Below, in pieces: positions 40,295-49,134 of a stretch of DNA of 61,967 bases. Position 1 is the first letter of the stretch. Each line of letters begins with the position of its first letter. The translations under genes were made by a program, and so were the position numbers. The notes below the pieces were generated by a model. The model was not told where the DNA came from, ran no database searches, and saw only the letters and a program-made list of their open reading frames with translations. This DNA comes from Candidatus Omnitrophota bacterium. GTDB taxonomy: Bacteria > Omnitrophota > Gorgyraeia > Gorgyraeales > Gorgyraeaceae. The stretch spans positions 1 to 61,967 of the forward strand of contig JAHJQM010000020.1 in NCBI GenBank assembly GCA_018819285.1. The letters run 5' to 3'.

Positions 40295-40880
40295 CGCGCC
40301 TGATTTCTTTTAAAATATCAACGCCCAATTTTCCAAACATCTCTTTTAACTTAGCTGTAGGAAGGCCAAGCACATTAAAATAAGAGCCTTTTATGTCGTC
40401 AAAGATAAACGAACCAACGCCTTCTATTGAAAATCCGCCTGCTTTGTCATACGGCCCAAGCAATTTAAAATATTTCGGGATCTCTTTATCTTTAAGTTTT
40501 TTCACAGTTACAAAAGCCCTTTCGTAATCTGAAATCGGGTTTTCTTTTTTTACATCTATAATGCAAAGCCCGGTATAGACTGAGATGGTCTTACCAGACA
40601 TCTCTTTTAACATCTTTTTAGCGTGGCTTGCGTTTCTGGGTTTACCGATTATCTTCTTTCCCAATAAAACAACTGTATCCGCACCTATCACATATCCGGA
40701 TTTAAATTTTTTTGCAACCGCTTCTGCCTTTATGCGAGCATTTATCATTGCCACCTGCTCAGGAAGCCTGCTGATAGCCATATACTCTGTGGCATTGCTT
40801 GGAAACACGCAATGTTTTATACCGCATGAGGCTAGAATCTCGTGCCTTCTCTTTGAATTAGACGCTAATATAATATTCAT
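40287..40880 (-). CDS. maf: Maf-like nucleoside triphosphate pyrophosphatase
   Basis: It hydrolyses non-canonical or m5 pyrimidine NTPs and links to cell-division arrest. ILASNSKRRHEIL at the start, the catalytic region VIGADTVVLLGKKIIGKP and GGFSIEGVGSFIFDDIKGSYFNVLGLP are standard. The start is the ATG at 40880; the ORF-track start is upstream inside the next gene. 197 residues. Confidence 0.95.
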   Translation of the reverse strand: MNIILASNSKRRHEILASCGIKHCVFPSNATEYMAISRLPEQVAMINARIKAEAVAKKFKSGYVIGADTVVLLGKKIIGKPRNASHAKKMLKEMSGKTISVYTGLCIIDVKKENPISDYERAFVTVKKLKDKEIPKYFKLLGPYDKAGGFSIEGVGSFIFDDIKGSYFNVLGLPTAKLKEMFGKLGVDILKEIRRDV

Positions 40881-40908
40881 AAACCTCGAATATTTCAAAC
40901 GTAACACG

Positions 40909-42366
40909 TCAGGGCTTGAATAAAAAATTCTTAAAAGCCCATGGAGTTTTTTTATCAAGGTATGCGTCCAGGTTTTCTTTGAAGAATACCTGGTAGTCTC
41001 TGAATGGAGTCCAGTCTGAAGGCTCTGATATTAATTTTCCGAGATATGGTTTTGCTATCTTTAATATATATTCGTGAGGCAGCTCATCAGGCTCTAATAC
41101 ACCTTGATCAGGGTTTTCTATGGCCCACATAATGCCTGACACAACCCCTATAGCTACCTGCAGCGTGGTGGCATTTTGATGTTTGACTAATTTTCTGGAC
41201 TCATCTATGCTCAATATACTTCCTGTCCACCAGGAGTTGTATCTGTGGCCCATTATAAGGGCGCCAAGCGTATCAGAACCGCTTATAATCTCATCATTCA
41301 TAATCCTGATCCTGGACTGTAATTCGTAATTTCTGCACCTGAGCTCATAAAGCGAGGAAAGCGTCTCGTTACAAGGCATATAAGCGTAATGAACCGTAGG
41401 CCTGTAAATAGCTTTTCCTTTTCTCCACATAGTAAGCCTGTCTGAAATCGTGAAAGCCTCTGCATGCCTTATTACCATGCCGACTACTTCGCCGTAAGGA
41501 ACCCATGAGCGCACCCATGTATTCATTCCCATGCGCGAAAGAAATATCTGGTTCCTAGGGCCTATTTCAGGTACATTGGCAAGCTCTGGAAGCTTGTTTT
41601 CATGCGTGCCCCACCCTATCTCAGCCGGAGAAATCCCCTCTTCTCTAAGGCCTTCTATACTCCATGTGCCTACAAACTCGTCTACTTGTTTCGGTTTATT
41701 AGTTATCTGGGTATCTCGTTCGCTTATGTGTATAACTTTTATGCCGAGTTTCATGCTTAACTCAGGAAATTTTTCCTCTTTTATAAAGTGCTCTATGATC
41801 TTTTCGTCTTTTTTTGAAACAACCTTATCTTTTAAAACCCTGGAGGCAATATCAATAATGCCTTTTTTTGTAAAATGCGAGATAAGGCCGGGATTTGCTC
41901 CGTGGTCCAAAACAGCTGTAGTGGCTTTATGGCTATTGTTCCACCTGGAAATCAATTTCCATATTTCCATCTGTTTATAATAAAGTGATTTTTCAAAAGG
42001 AGTTTTCTTGTCTATGTTGGCATACGGGTCCCACTCTTCTACTGATGTATTAACATACAATACTTTATTTTCGTGGCACCAGTTAAGCATGCTCACAGAG
42101 TCTATATTCCAAGCAAGATCTACAACAAGCCCACCCGGAGACACATACTGAGAAAGGGTCCTTGCTATATTGACAGGTGTAACCCTTTCCTGAAAATATC
42201 TTATTCCCTTTTTTATCCATGGGCTTAATTCTTCACGCTTATCGGCGAAATCTATTATAGTAATATTTTTATAAGAGACATTTATATGCTTTATTAGAAG
42301 CGGCAATGCGCATCTTCCCACTGCGCCGTAGCCTATCATGAGGATTTTATTTTTGAATTTTATCAT
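40909..42366 (-). CDS. hss: Homospermidine synthase, paralogue 1
   Basis: It makes sym-homospermidine by NAD-dependent transfer of aminobutyl groups between putrescine molecules. The Rossmann loop MIGYGAVGRCALPLL is at the start (ATG 42366). VVDLAWNIDSVSMLNWC, DHGANPGLISHF, HISERDTQIT and MGHRYNSWWTGS are features of the bacterial Hss family. At 485 residues it has exactly the same length as the divergent paralogue at 42490, with which it shares roughly half of its residues by eye. Having two copies side by side is unusual. Confidence 0.92.
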   Translation of the reverse strand: MIKFKNKILMIGYGAVGRCALPLLIKHINVSYKNITIIDFADKREELSPWIKKGIRYFQERVTPVNIARTLSQYVSPGGLVVDLAWNIDSVSMLNWCHENKVLYVNTSVEEWDPYANIDKKTPFEKSLYYKQMEIWKLISRWNNSHKATTAVLDHGANPGLISHFTKKGIIDIASRVLKDKVVSKKDEKIIEHFIKEEKFPELSMKLGIKVIHISERDTQITNKPKQVDEFVGTWSIEGLREEGISPAEIGWGTHENKLPELANVPEIGPRNQIFLSRMGMNTWVRSWVPYGEVVGMVIRHAEAFTISDRLTMWRKGKAIYRPTVHYAYMPCNETLSSLYELRCRNYELQSRIRIMNDEIISGSDTLGALIMGHRYNSWWTGSILSIDESRKLVKHQNATTLQVAIGVVSGIMWAIENPDQGVLEPDELPHEYILKIAKPYLGKLISEPSDWTPFRDYQVFFKENLDAYLDKKTPWAFKNFLFKP

Positions 42367-42379
42367 AATATTATTTTTT

Positions 42380-42454
42380 AGTTTACACCAATTCCGCATT
42401 TATGTCAAACATAGTAAAAATTTTATTTGATTAAAAAAAAATTTTTGTTAGAAT
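42380..42454. promoter_or_regulatory. Divergent promoters between the two hss genes
   Basis: Minus strand: TTGACA (42408-42403), 17 bases, TAAACT (42385-42380). Plus strand: TTGATT (42427-42432), 16 bases including A9T5, TAGAAT (42449-42454). The plus-strand gene also has TAGGAGATGAG before its ATG; the minus-strand one has no good ribosome site. Confidence 0.65.
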
Positions 42455-42489
42455 AAACCTATCGTTTTTCAAGCGCTATAGGAGATGAG

Positions 42490-43947
42490 ATGCAATTTAA
42501 AGGAAAAATTCTTGTTATTGGATGCGGTTCTGTTTCCCAATGCGCAATACCGCTTATATTGAAAATCATAGATAGCCCGCCGAAAAATATCACCATAATG
42601 GATTTTATGGATAATAGATCCCGCGTAAAAGACAGCCTGGATAAAGGCGTTAGTTACGTAATTGACCGCATTACGCCTAAAAATTATGCCTTACTTTTGA
42701 AAAAATATGTAGGCGCTGGAGATTTGATAATAGACCTGGCGTGGAATATCGACTGCATCGCCATGCTTCAATGGTGCAGAGATAATAAAATTCTATACGT
42801 AAATACCTCTGTTGAGGTATGGGACCCCTATAAAAAAGGCGTTAACAATAACAACCCGACAAATCTGACTCTCTACGCGAGACAGATGGAAATACGCGAG
42901 CTTTTGAAAAAGTGGGGCGATAATAACGGCACTTCAGCTATTGTTGATCATGGCGCAAACCCAGGCCTTGTATCGCATTTTACAAAAATAGCCCTGGAGG
43001 ACCTCTCTAAAAAAATCATTGAAGATAAAACAAAAGATAAGCGCGTAAAGGTGCTAAAAGAAGCTTTGAAGAATAAAAATTATCCTGAGCTTGCAAGGCA
43101 CTCAGGCGTCAAGGTCATACATATAAGCGAGCGCGACACGCAGATAACAGACAAGCCAAAAGAACTTGACGAATTTGTAAATACATGGAGCATTGAAGGA
43201 TTCTTCGAAGAAGGTATTGCGCCTGCGGAGATGGGATGGGGAACACATGAAAAAAATATTCCTAAAAGATCCTGTTTTCATAAAACCGGCCCAAAAAATC
43301 AGATATGCCTGGAGAGCATGGGAGTAAATACGTGGGTCCGCTCCTGGGTTCCGGATTGCGAAATCATAGGAATGGTCATCCGACACGGCGAAGCATTCGG
43401 AATCTCGGATAGGCTTACGGTCTGGAACAATAAAGGAAAAGCCGTTTACAGGCCAACTGTACATTACGCATATTGCCCATGCGATTCTGCTATAAACTCT
43501 CTCCATGAGCTTGAGATGAGGCGATATAACCTTCAGGAAAAACAAAGAATAATGAACAATGAGATCATAAAAGGTGAAGACAGACTAGGCGTATTACTCA
43601 TGGGCCACGATTTTAATTCATGGTGGACAGGAAGCTTGTTGGACATTGAAGAAACAAGAAAACTTGTTCCTAACCAGAATGCTACTACGCTGCAAGTCGC
43701 TATCTCAGTAGTTGCCGCAGCCAGATGGATGATTGAAAACCCTGACAAAGGTTTTAATCTACCTGACGATATACCTCACGAAGATATAATGAAAATTGCA
43801 AAGCCGTATCTTGGGCCTTTTATATCAATACCCGTTGATTGGACGCCTCTTAAAGACTATGATAATACTTTCAGAACACTAGGCCTTAAAAAACCTAGAG
43901 AAAAGGATGTCTGGCAATTCACAACATTCCTTGTATCTCAATCATGA
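42490..43947 (+). CDS. hss: Homospermidine synthase, paralogue 2
   Basis: Same family and length (485) as the divergent copy: Rossmann loop VIGCGSVSQCAIPLI, VIDLAWNIDCIAMLQWC, DHGANPGLVSHF, HISERDTQIT, MGHDFNSWWTGS. The Gly-rich loop differs (GCGSVS against GYGAVG). It overlaps the ornithine decarboxylase gene by 4 bases (ATGA). Putrescine from that enzyme would be the direct substrate, so this copy is the likely main homospermidine synthase, and the other may use a different amine acceptor. Confidence 0.93.
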   Translation: MQFKGKILVIGCGSVSQCAIPLILKIIDSPPKNITIMDFMDNRSRVKDSLDKGVSYVIDRITPKNYALLLKKYVGAGDLIIDLAWNIDCIAMLQWCRDNKILYVNTSVEVWDPYKKGVNNNNPTNLTLYARQMEIRELLKKWGDNNGTSAIVDHGANPGLVSHFTKIALEDLSKKIIEDKTKDKRVKVLKEALKNKNYPELARHSGVKVIHISERDTQITDKPKELDEFVNTWSIEGFFEEGIAPAEMGWGTHEKNIPKRSCFHKTGPKNQICLESMGVNTWVRSWVPDCEIIGMVIRHGEAFGISDRLTVWNNKGKAVYRPTVHYAYCPCDSAINSLHELEMRRYNLQEKQRIMNNEIIKGEDRLGVLLMGHDFNSWWTGSLLDIEETRKLVPNQNATTLQVAISVVAAARWMIENPDKGFNLPDDIPHEDIMKIAKPYLGPFISIPVDWTPLKDYDNTFRTLGLKKPREKDVWQFTTFLVSQS

Positions 43948-45071
43948 AAAATAAATTAGGCGGAACAGAAAATCTGATACGTAAAATGCTAAAAAAACAC
44001 TCTTCTCCTATTATGCTGATACAGGAGAATATACTTGAGAGGCAATACGAGGCTTTCCGCAAAGCCCTGCCTGAAGTCACGCCTTATTACGCCATCAAAG
44101 CAAATCCGTATCCTGGAATCATTAAAAAATTTATTGAATTAGGCGCTGGTTTTGACGTGGCGAGCGCCAACGAAATGAATACTGTCCTGGAACTCGGCGC
44201 AAGCCCTGACAGAATAATTTTCGCTAACACTATAAAATCCCACGATGATATGAGATCAGCCTGCAAGAAAAAAGTAAAACTCATGACCTTTGACAACGAG
44301 CCGGAATTATACAAAATAGCGAAAGCCTGCCCTGGCGCAAAAGTCATTATAAGAATCAAAGTAGCAAATATCGGCAGTATCGTAGAACTCTCTCTTAAGT
44401 TCGGAGCTGACCCGGAACAATCTATATCTCTGCTAAAAAAAGCAAGATCTCTTGGTTTAAAACCAATGGGTATAAGTTTTCATGTCGGGTCACAATGCAC
44501 TAATGCTGAAAATTATTTACAGGCTCTCGAAGTATCTTCAGTGATATTCAACGAAGCAAAGCAATCAGGACTGTTTTTAAATATACTGGATATAGGCGGC
44601 GGTTTCCCTATAAAACACTTTGACGCTGACAGCCACCTTACATTTGAAGGCATGGCAAGCCAGGTAAGAAAAAAACTGCATAGGCTGTTTGATAAAAATG
44701 TCAGGTTCATAGCTGAGCCTGGCAGATTTTTTGCAGGCCCTGCTGGAATACTCGTTACACAAGTAATAGGAAGGGCTTTTAGAAATAATAAAAACTATTA
44801 CTATCTCAATGACGGGCTTTATGGAGATTTTTCAGGAATAGTATTCGATCATTGTAAATATGAATTTAAAACTTTAAAGCGCGGGCAGAAATTCCTGAGC
44901 ACATTAGCAGGCCCTACTTGCGATTCATTTGATACAATTTCTTTAAGCGAAGACCTTCCTGAGCTGGATGTTGGCAATGTTGTCTATGTAAAAAATATAG
45001 GCGCTTACTCCTCGGCAAGCGCTGTGCCAAACTTTAACGGCTTTAAACCTGCAAAGATAGTGATGTGTTAA
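43944..45071 (+). CDS. Ornithine decarboxylase (alanine-racemase-fold type)
   Basis: A PLP-dependent group IV decarboxylase of 375 residues. The PLP Lys52 is in YYAIKANP, HVGSQC and GGGFP contact PLP phosphate, EPGRFF is next, and the second active-site motif is GPTCDSFDTI with the Cys found in eukaryotic-type ornithine decarboxylases. It makes putrescine. Lysine or ornithine/lysine dual use cannot be excluded. It is coupled to hss paralogue 2. Confidence 0.92.
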   Translation: MKNKLGGTENLIRKMLKKHSSPIMLIQENILERQYEAFRKALPEVTPYYAIKANPYPGIIKKFIELGAGFDVASANEMNTVLELGASPDRIIFANTIKSHDDMRSACKKKVKLMTFDNEPELYKIAKACPGAKVIIRIKVANIGSIVELSLKFGADPEQSISLLKKARSLGLKPMGISFHVGSQCTNAENYLQALEVSSVIFNEAKQSGLFLNILDIGGGFPIKHFDADSHLTFEGMASQVRKKLHRLFDKNVRFIAEPGRFFAGPAGILVTQVIGRAFRNNKNYYYLNDGLYGDFSGIVFDHCKYEFKTLKRGQKFLSTLAGPTCDSFDTISLSEDLPELDVGNVVYVKNIGAYSSASAVPNFNGFKPAKIVMC

Positions 45072-45086
45072 TAGTCCAACTTGGTA

Positions 45087-46778
45087 TTAAAAAAATAAAA
45101 TACTTCCTGTGTCATGAAGAGGCTCATCGCATAATTCTACTATTTTCTTTCTCCTCTTCTTTATAAAATCTCTTATTAGCTTTCCATCTGGATGATTTTC
45201 TAATGTCCCTACAAAAAATATCATGTCTTTATGGACTCCTGACGCGCCACCTATAAATCCTGTCTTATAACCTGGGAGCTTTATACTGCCAGGCCTTACA
45301 AGCAAAGCGGGTTTGTCCCAAATATCTTTTATGCCTTTATCAGAGGTAATAATATGCTTGTCGTCCACAACTACTACAGAACACTTCACATATCCTTGTT
45401 TAACCCTTATAAATTCTGCTTTTAAATTTTCTATATTTTTTTCAATTTTTCCGGCATAACGGACTATATATTTTCCTATGCTGCACGCATCATAGATAAT
45501 ATCTTTTGGATATTTATACGACCTGATTTTCTCTCCCCTGATACATTCATAACCATTGTCTCTTAAAAGCCTCGCTATCTTTTCTAAACGCGGCTCGTAA
45601 ATAACTTTCTTACCATAAGAAAATAACATCATATCAGGATGGCCCTTTACAGGCTTTGCTAATCTTGGATGCGGCAGCACTTCCGTGACATAGTATCCCA
45701 TGTTCTTCAATCTCATCTTCGCCTTATCAGGCATCCTTGGGTCAATAATGGCGATATCTTTTCTTATGTCTTTAATCCTCACCATTGTCCACCTACGGGG
45801 TGAGCCATCTGGCTCACCCCGTAGGTGAATTGGCACTCCATAATATTTTTCTAAATATTTTTTTTCTAATCCCATGTGCCCTGATACTAGATTAAATAAT
45901 TTTTTAGGCGCATGTATCTCTATTATTTTGCGATTAGGTATTTTTTTAGCGCCTAAAATATCTATTATTTTATTGCGCATCTGTCTGGCGCGCGCCATCT
46001 CTCCAAAACTCGGATGATATGGCCCTGCGAGGATTATCTTCTTTGAGTTCAAACATTCCGAAGGATGAAGCCCTATGCGTATTACTTTCACAGCCCCTTT
46101 TTCAAAAACATCTGAAACGCAGGCAGACCACTCTATCGCATCTTCCAATGATAATGGCTTATACCTGCCTTTTTTAAATAAATCTCCAAGCCCAGTGCCT
46201 TTTAAAACAACCGCAGGATATATGCGGGCTGTTTCCGGCTTTAATTCTAAAAGCTTCTGGGCTGTTGTTATTGATTTCTGAAGCGTATCGCCTGGCAAAC
46301 CAAGCATTACCTGCACCCCTAAATCCAAGCCTGATTTTTTTATAACACCGGCTGCAATTTTAATTGTATTAAAATCCATCACCCTGTTTATTTTTTTTAA
46401 AACCTCTCTATCAAGCGACTGTACGCCCAATTCGACCAAACATCCGCCTCTTTTTTTAAATAGCCTCATGGATTTTTCAGTAACTGCCTCAGGATGGGTA
46501 GATGCGCGGATCCCTGCGATTTTTTTATTCTTCACATAAGGATAAACTGTGTCTAAATATTTTTTCTGCAAATCTTCCGGCAAGAGCGTAAAAGTGCCGC
46601 CAAAAAAAGCAACCTCTACTCTTTCATCTTTAGGGATTGTTTTAAGATTTCTTTCTATAATAGAGTTTATTTCATCTACCCGAGGAGTTCTCAAAGCTCC
46701 TGATATTTTATGCTGATCGCAGTATATGCACCTGTATGGGCACCCCGAGTGAGGGATAAATATAGGTATAATTTTCAT
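45087..46778 (-). CDS. Elp3-like radical SAM enzyme fused to a DUF6873 (guanidino-modifying-enzyme fold) domain
   Basis: Residues 1 to about 315 are an Elp3/TYW1-like radical SAM barrel with C13-PYR-C17-IY-C20, FFGGTFTLLP and LGVQSLD. Residues about 330-563 resemble DUF6873 proteins of the GME fold: GHPDMMLF, VKQGYVKCSVVVVDD, SDKGI, LPGYKTGFIGGASGVHKD. The two parts are separate genes in other bacteria as far as I know. The linker (residues about 318-330, HLRGEPDGSPRRW) is encoded by a 38-bp perfect palindrome. Function unknown; it converges on the polyamine genes. Confidence 0.8.
   Translation of the reverse strand: MKIIPIFIPHSGCPYRCIYCDQHKISGALRTPRVDEINSIIERNLKTIPKDERVEVAFFGGTFTLLPEDLQKKYLDTVYPYVKNKKIAGIRASTHPEAVTEKSMRLFKKRGGCLVELGVQSLDREVLKKINRVMDFNTIKIAAGVIKKSGLDLGVQVMLGLPGDTLQKSITTAQKLLELKPETARIYPAVVLKGTGLGDLFKKGRYKPLSLEDAIEWSACVSDVFEKGAVKVIRIGLHPSECLNSKKIILAGPYHPSFGEMARARQMRNKIIDILGAKKIPNRKIIEIHAPKKLFNLVSGHMGLEKKYLEKYYGVPIHLRGEPDGSPRRWTMVRIKDIRKDIAIIDPRMPDKAKMRLKNMGYYVTEVLPHPRLAKPVKGHPDMMLFSYGKKVIYEPRLEKIARLLRDNGYECIRGEKIRSYKYPKDIIYDACSIGKYIVRYAGKIEKNIENLKAEFIRVKQGYVKCSVVVVDDKHIITSDKGIKDIWDKPALLVRPGSIKLPGYKTGFIGGASGVHKDMIFFVGTLENHPDGKLIRDFIKKRRKKIVELCDEPLHDTGSILFF
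45790..45827. repeat. 38-bp palindrome inside the radical SAM fusion gene
   Basis: An 18-bp perfect stem (CACCTACGGGGTGAGCCA and its complement) with a 2-base loop. It lies in frame in the coding sequence, exactly between the radical SAM and DUF6873 parts. Its form matches the intergenic palindromes of this window. Confidence 0.9.
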
Positions 46779-46793
46779 AAGACCATATGAAAT

Positions 46794-47066
46794 TTATTTT
46801 TCTTTTATATCAGGCTTGTTGTGGAAGAAAATAGTGCAGATAGCTACTATACTGAAAAAGAAAAAGTTTACCATAGTAAAAGTCCTGTAGACTATATCCT
46901 GGCTCTTGACGCCTGATGGAAACATGGCCAAGAAGCATATCCATACACCTATTGCCCAGTAAATACTCAGGTCCTTTGAGGAACGCCTTTTGATTATCCT
47001 TATTATAAGAGGAATGTTCCAGAGCGGTAAAATAATACTTGCTATGAGAGCTATTTTTTGCATCAT
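46794..47066 (-). CDS. SemiSWEET / PQ-loop three-helix membrane protein
   Basis: About 90 residues with three membrane helices and the PQ-loop-like segment ILPLWNIPLIIRIIKRRSSKDLSIYW, as in SemiSWEET sugar transporters, which work as dimers. The PQ pair itself is replaced (IP). I start at the ATG 47066; the ORF-track TTG at 47081 lies just after the aldolase stop. No ribosome site is visible. Its substrate is unknown; sugar is a family-level guess. Confidence 0.7.
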   Translation of the reverse strand: MMQKIALIASIILPLWNIPLIIRIIKRRSSKDLSIYWAIGVWICFLAMFPSGVKSQDIVYRTFTMVNFFFFSIVAICTIFFHNKPDIKEK

Positions 47067-47087
47067 TTTTTTAGATGACAAGAAAGT

Positions 47088-48059
47088 TTATGCTTTGCCT
47101 GCGCTACCGAGCACATGCTCGTTTTTATGCTTATACATTTTTACAAGCTCATCTCTTGCCGGCCCAAGATATTTACGCGGGTCAAACTCTTTTGGATTAA
47201 GCGCAAAAACTTCTCTTACCTTGGCTGTCATTGCGAGGCGGCCGTCTGAATCAATATTGATTTTACATACTGCGGAAGTTGTAGCCTTTCTTAACTGTTC
47301 TTCAGGAACGCCGGCTGTATTCTCAAGTTTCCCGCCATATTTATTTATAAGGCCTACATATTCTTTTGTAACAGAACTCGCCCCGTGTAAAACTATAGGA
47401 AAACCAGGTATTCTTTTTTCAACTTCTTCCAATATGTCAAATCTCAGAGGTGGAACGCTTTCTCCGGGTTTTAATTTGAATTTATACGCGCCGTGGGAAG
47501 TCCCTATTGAAATAGCCAAGCTATCTACGCCTGTCTTTTTTACAAAATCTTCCACTTCTTCAGGGTGGGTATAATGACTCGCTTCATGGCTTACTTCATC
47601 TTCTATCCCTGCCAATACTCCAAGTTCTCCTTCTACTGTAACATCGTATTTGTGCGCGTATTCAACTACCTTTTTAGTGAGGTTCGCGTTATCTTCAAAT
47701 TTATGCGCAGAGCCATCTATCATTACAGAAGAAAATCCTGACTCTATGCAGGAAACACAGAGTTCGTATGTATCGCCATGGTCCAGATGAAGCGCCACAG
47801 GAATACTGGAACCTGCTGTTTTTATTATCTCCATTGCGCCCATTGCCATGTGCCTCAATAAAATCTGGTTTGCGTATTTTCTGGCGCCCGAAGAAACCTG
47901 AAGTATTACAGGAGATTTTGTCTCCATACAGGCCGTGATTATTGCCTGGAGCTGCTCCATATTGTTGAAATTGTAAGCAGGGATAGCATATTTGCCTGCC
48001 ATTGCTTTTTTGAACATCTCTCTTGTATTCGAAAGGCCTATTTCTTTGTAAGAATGCAT
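47088..48059 (-). CDS. fba: Class II fructose-bisphosphate aldolase family protein
   Basis: A zinc-dependent TIM-barrel aldolase of glycolysis and gluconeogenesis: AYNFNNMEQLQAI, LHLDHGDTYELCVSCIESGFSSVMIDGS with the zinc His and catalytic Asp, EGELGVLAGIEDEV, GTSHGAYKF and VLHGASSV. At 323 residues it is close to the FbaA/KbaY length; tagatose-bisphosphate aldolase is the alternative. AGGAGG precedes the ATG. Likely first gene of a unit with the PQ-loop protein. Confidence 0.93.
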   Translation of the reverse strand: MHSYKEIGLSNTREMFKKAMAGKYAIPAYNFNNMEQLQAIITACMETKSPVILQVSSGARKYANQILLRHMAMGAMEIIKTAGSSIPVALHLDHGDTYELCVSCIESGFSSVMIDGSAHKFEDNANLTKKVVEYAHKYDVTVEGELGVLAGIEDEVSHEASHYTHPEEVEDFVKKTGVDSLAISIGTSHGAYKFKLKPGESVPPLRFDILEEVEKRIPGFPIVLHGASSVTKEYVGLINKYGGKLENTAGVPEEQLRKATTSAVCKINIDSDGRLAMTAKVREVFALNPKEFDPRKYLGPARDELVKMYKHKNEHVLGSAGKA

Positions 48060-48101
48060 AAACTCCTCCTTTTTTTACGCGATGTTTATTATATCACCTT
48101 A

Positions 48102-49073
48102 TTAAACATTGGTCAATTTTCTAAAAGACTGGATAATTTCCAGCATCCCTTCTTTTGTTTTTGTGCGGAACGCCTTTTCTCTTAAAGTCCTCACATCAGG
48201 TACGCCTTTTGTATACCAGGCGAAAAATTTATGAAATCTTCGTATGCCGTGGAGAGCGTCATAAAAATCAACGTAAGAATTCATGTGATCTATCATAACA
48301 TCCGCTATTTTATCGATCCCTGGTTTTTTGACAGTCTTTTTATTCTTTAAGAACTCTTTTATCTCCTTGAAGATCCAGGGATTCCCGAGCGCGCCGCGCG
48401 CTATAAGCAAACCATCGCATCCTGTTTCATTTAACATCTTTTTAGCCAGCTCTGAGGAAAATACGTCCCCGCTTCCAATAACAGGTATATCAAGCGCTTT
48501 TTTTACACCCTTTATTGTGTCATAATCCACTTCTCCGCTATATCCCTGCTCCCTGTTTCTTCCGTGAATAAATAAAGCGCTCACGCCTGCGTCTTGACTC
48601 GCGAGCGCAATTTCTTTTGCGTTTATAGAATTTTCATCCCAGCCTGTGCGAATTTTTACAGTGACAGGCTTTTTGGAATTATTCACAATAAGCTTTAACA
48701 ATTTATGCAGTTTTTTAGGGTCCTTTAATAAAGCTGCGCCTTCACCGCGCCTCGCGACCTTTTTCACAGGACAGGCTGCATTAAAATCTAAGATGTCATA
48801 TTCGTAAGAACCCAAGACATCTATCCCTTTTAATATGAACTCTTCCTCGCAACCGATAATCTGCACGCCAAGCGGCCTGTCTTTAGCGTTAGTGGAAAGC
48901 ATCTTTTTTGTCTTGCGCATCTTATAGCTCAAAGACCTGACGTTTATCATTTCTATAAACCCAAGCTCACATCCGAACCTGCGGTTTAAAAGCCTGAATG
49001 GTAAATCGCTTACCCCTGCCATAGGCGCCAGAATAAGATTTGACTTTAATTTTAATGTTCCAATCTTGAGCAT
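48102..49073 (-). CDS. dusB: tRNA-dihydrouridine synthase (DusB-like)
   Basis: An FMN enzyme that reduces uridines in the tRNA D-loop. LAPMAGVSDLPFRLLNR, GVQIIGCEEEF, FNAACPVKKVARRGEGAALL with the catalytic Cys, KIRTGWDE, IHGRNREQGYSG and GSGDVFS are all present. 323 residues, DusB size. The codon context has no clear operon partner; the divergent PAS-HD-GYP gene begins 62 bases away. Confidence 0.94.
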   Translation of the reverse strand: MLKIGTLKLKSNLILAPMAGVSDLPFRLLNRRFGCELGFIEMINVRSLSYKMRKTKKMLSTNAKDRPLGVQIIGCEEEFILKGIDVLGSYEYDILDFNAACPVKKVARRGEGAALLKDPKKLHKLLKLIVNNSKKPVTVKIRTGWDENSINAKEIALASQDAGVSALFIHGRNREQGYSGEVDYDTIKGVKKALDIPVIGSGDVFSSELAKKMLNETGCDGLLIARGALGNPWIFKEIKEFLKNKKTVKKPGIDKIADVMIDHMNSYVDFYDALHGIRRFHKFFAWYTKGVPDVRTLREKAFRTKTKEGMLEIIQSFRKLTNV

Positions 49074-49095
49074 AACCTTATTTTACCTCATACCA

Positions 49096-49124
49096 TTGAT
49101 TTTTTGCAAATTATATGGTATATT
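49096..49124 (+). promoter_or_regulatory. Promoter of the PAS-HD-GYP gene, nearly leaderless
   Basis: TTGATT (49096-49101), 17 bases, TATATT (49119-49124), then 10 bases to the ATG at 49135. The leader would be about 3 bases. No ribosome site is seen. Confidence 0.5.
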
Positions 49125-49134
49125 ATAACTCCTT

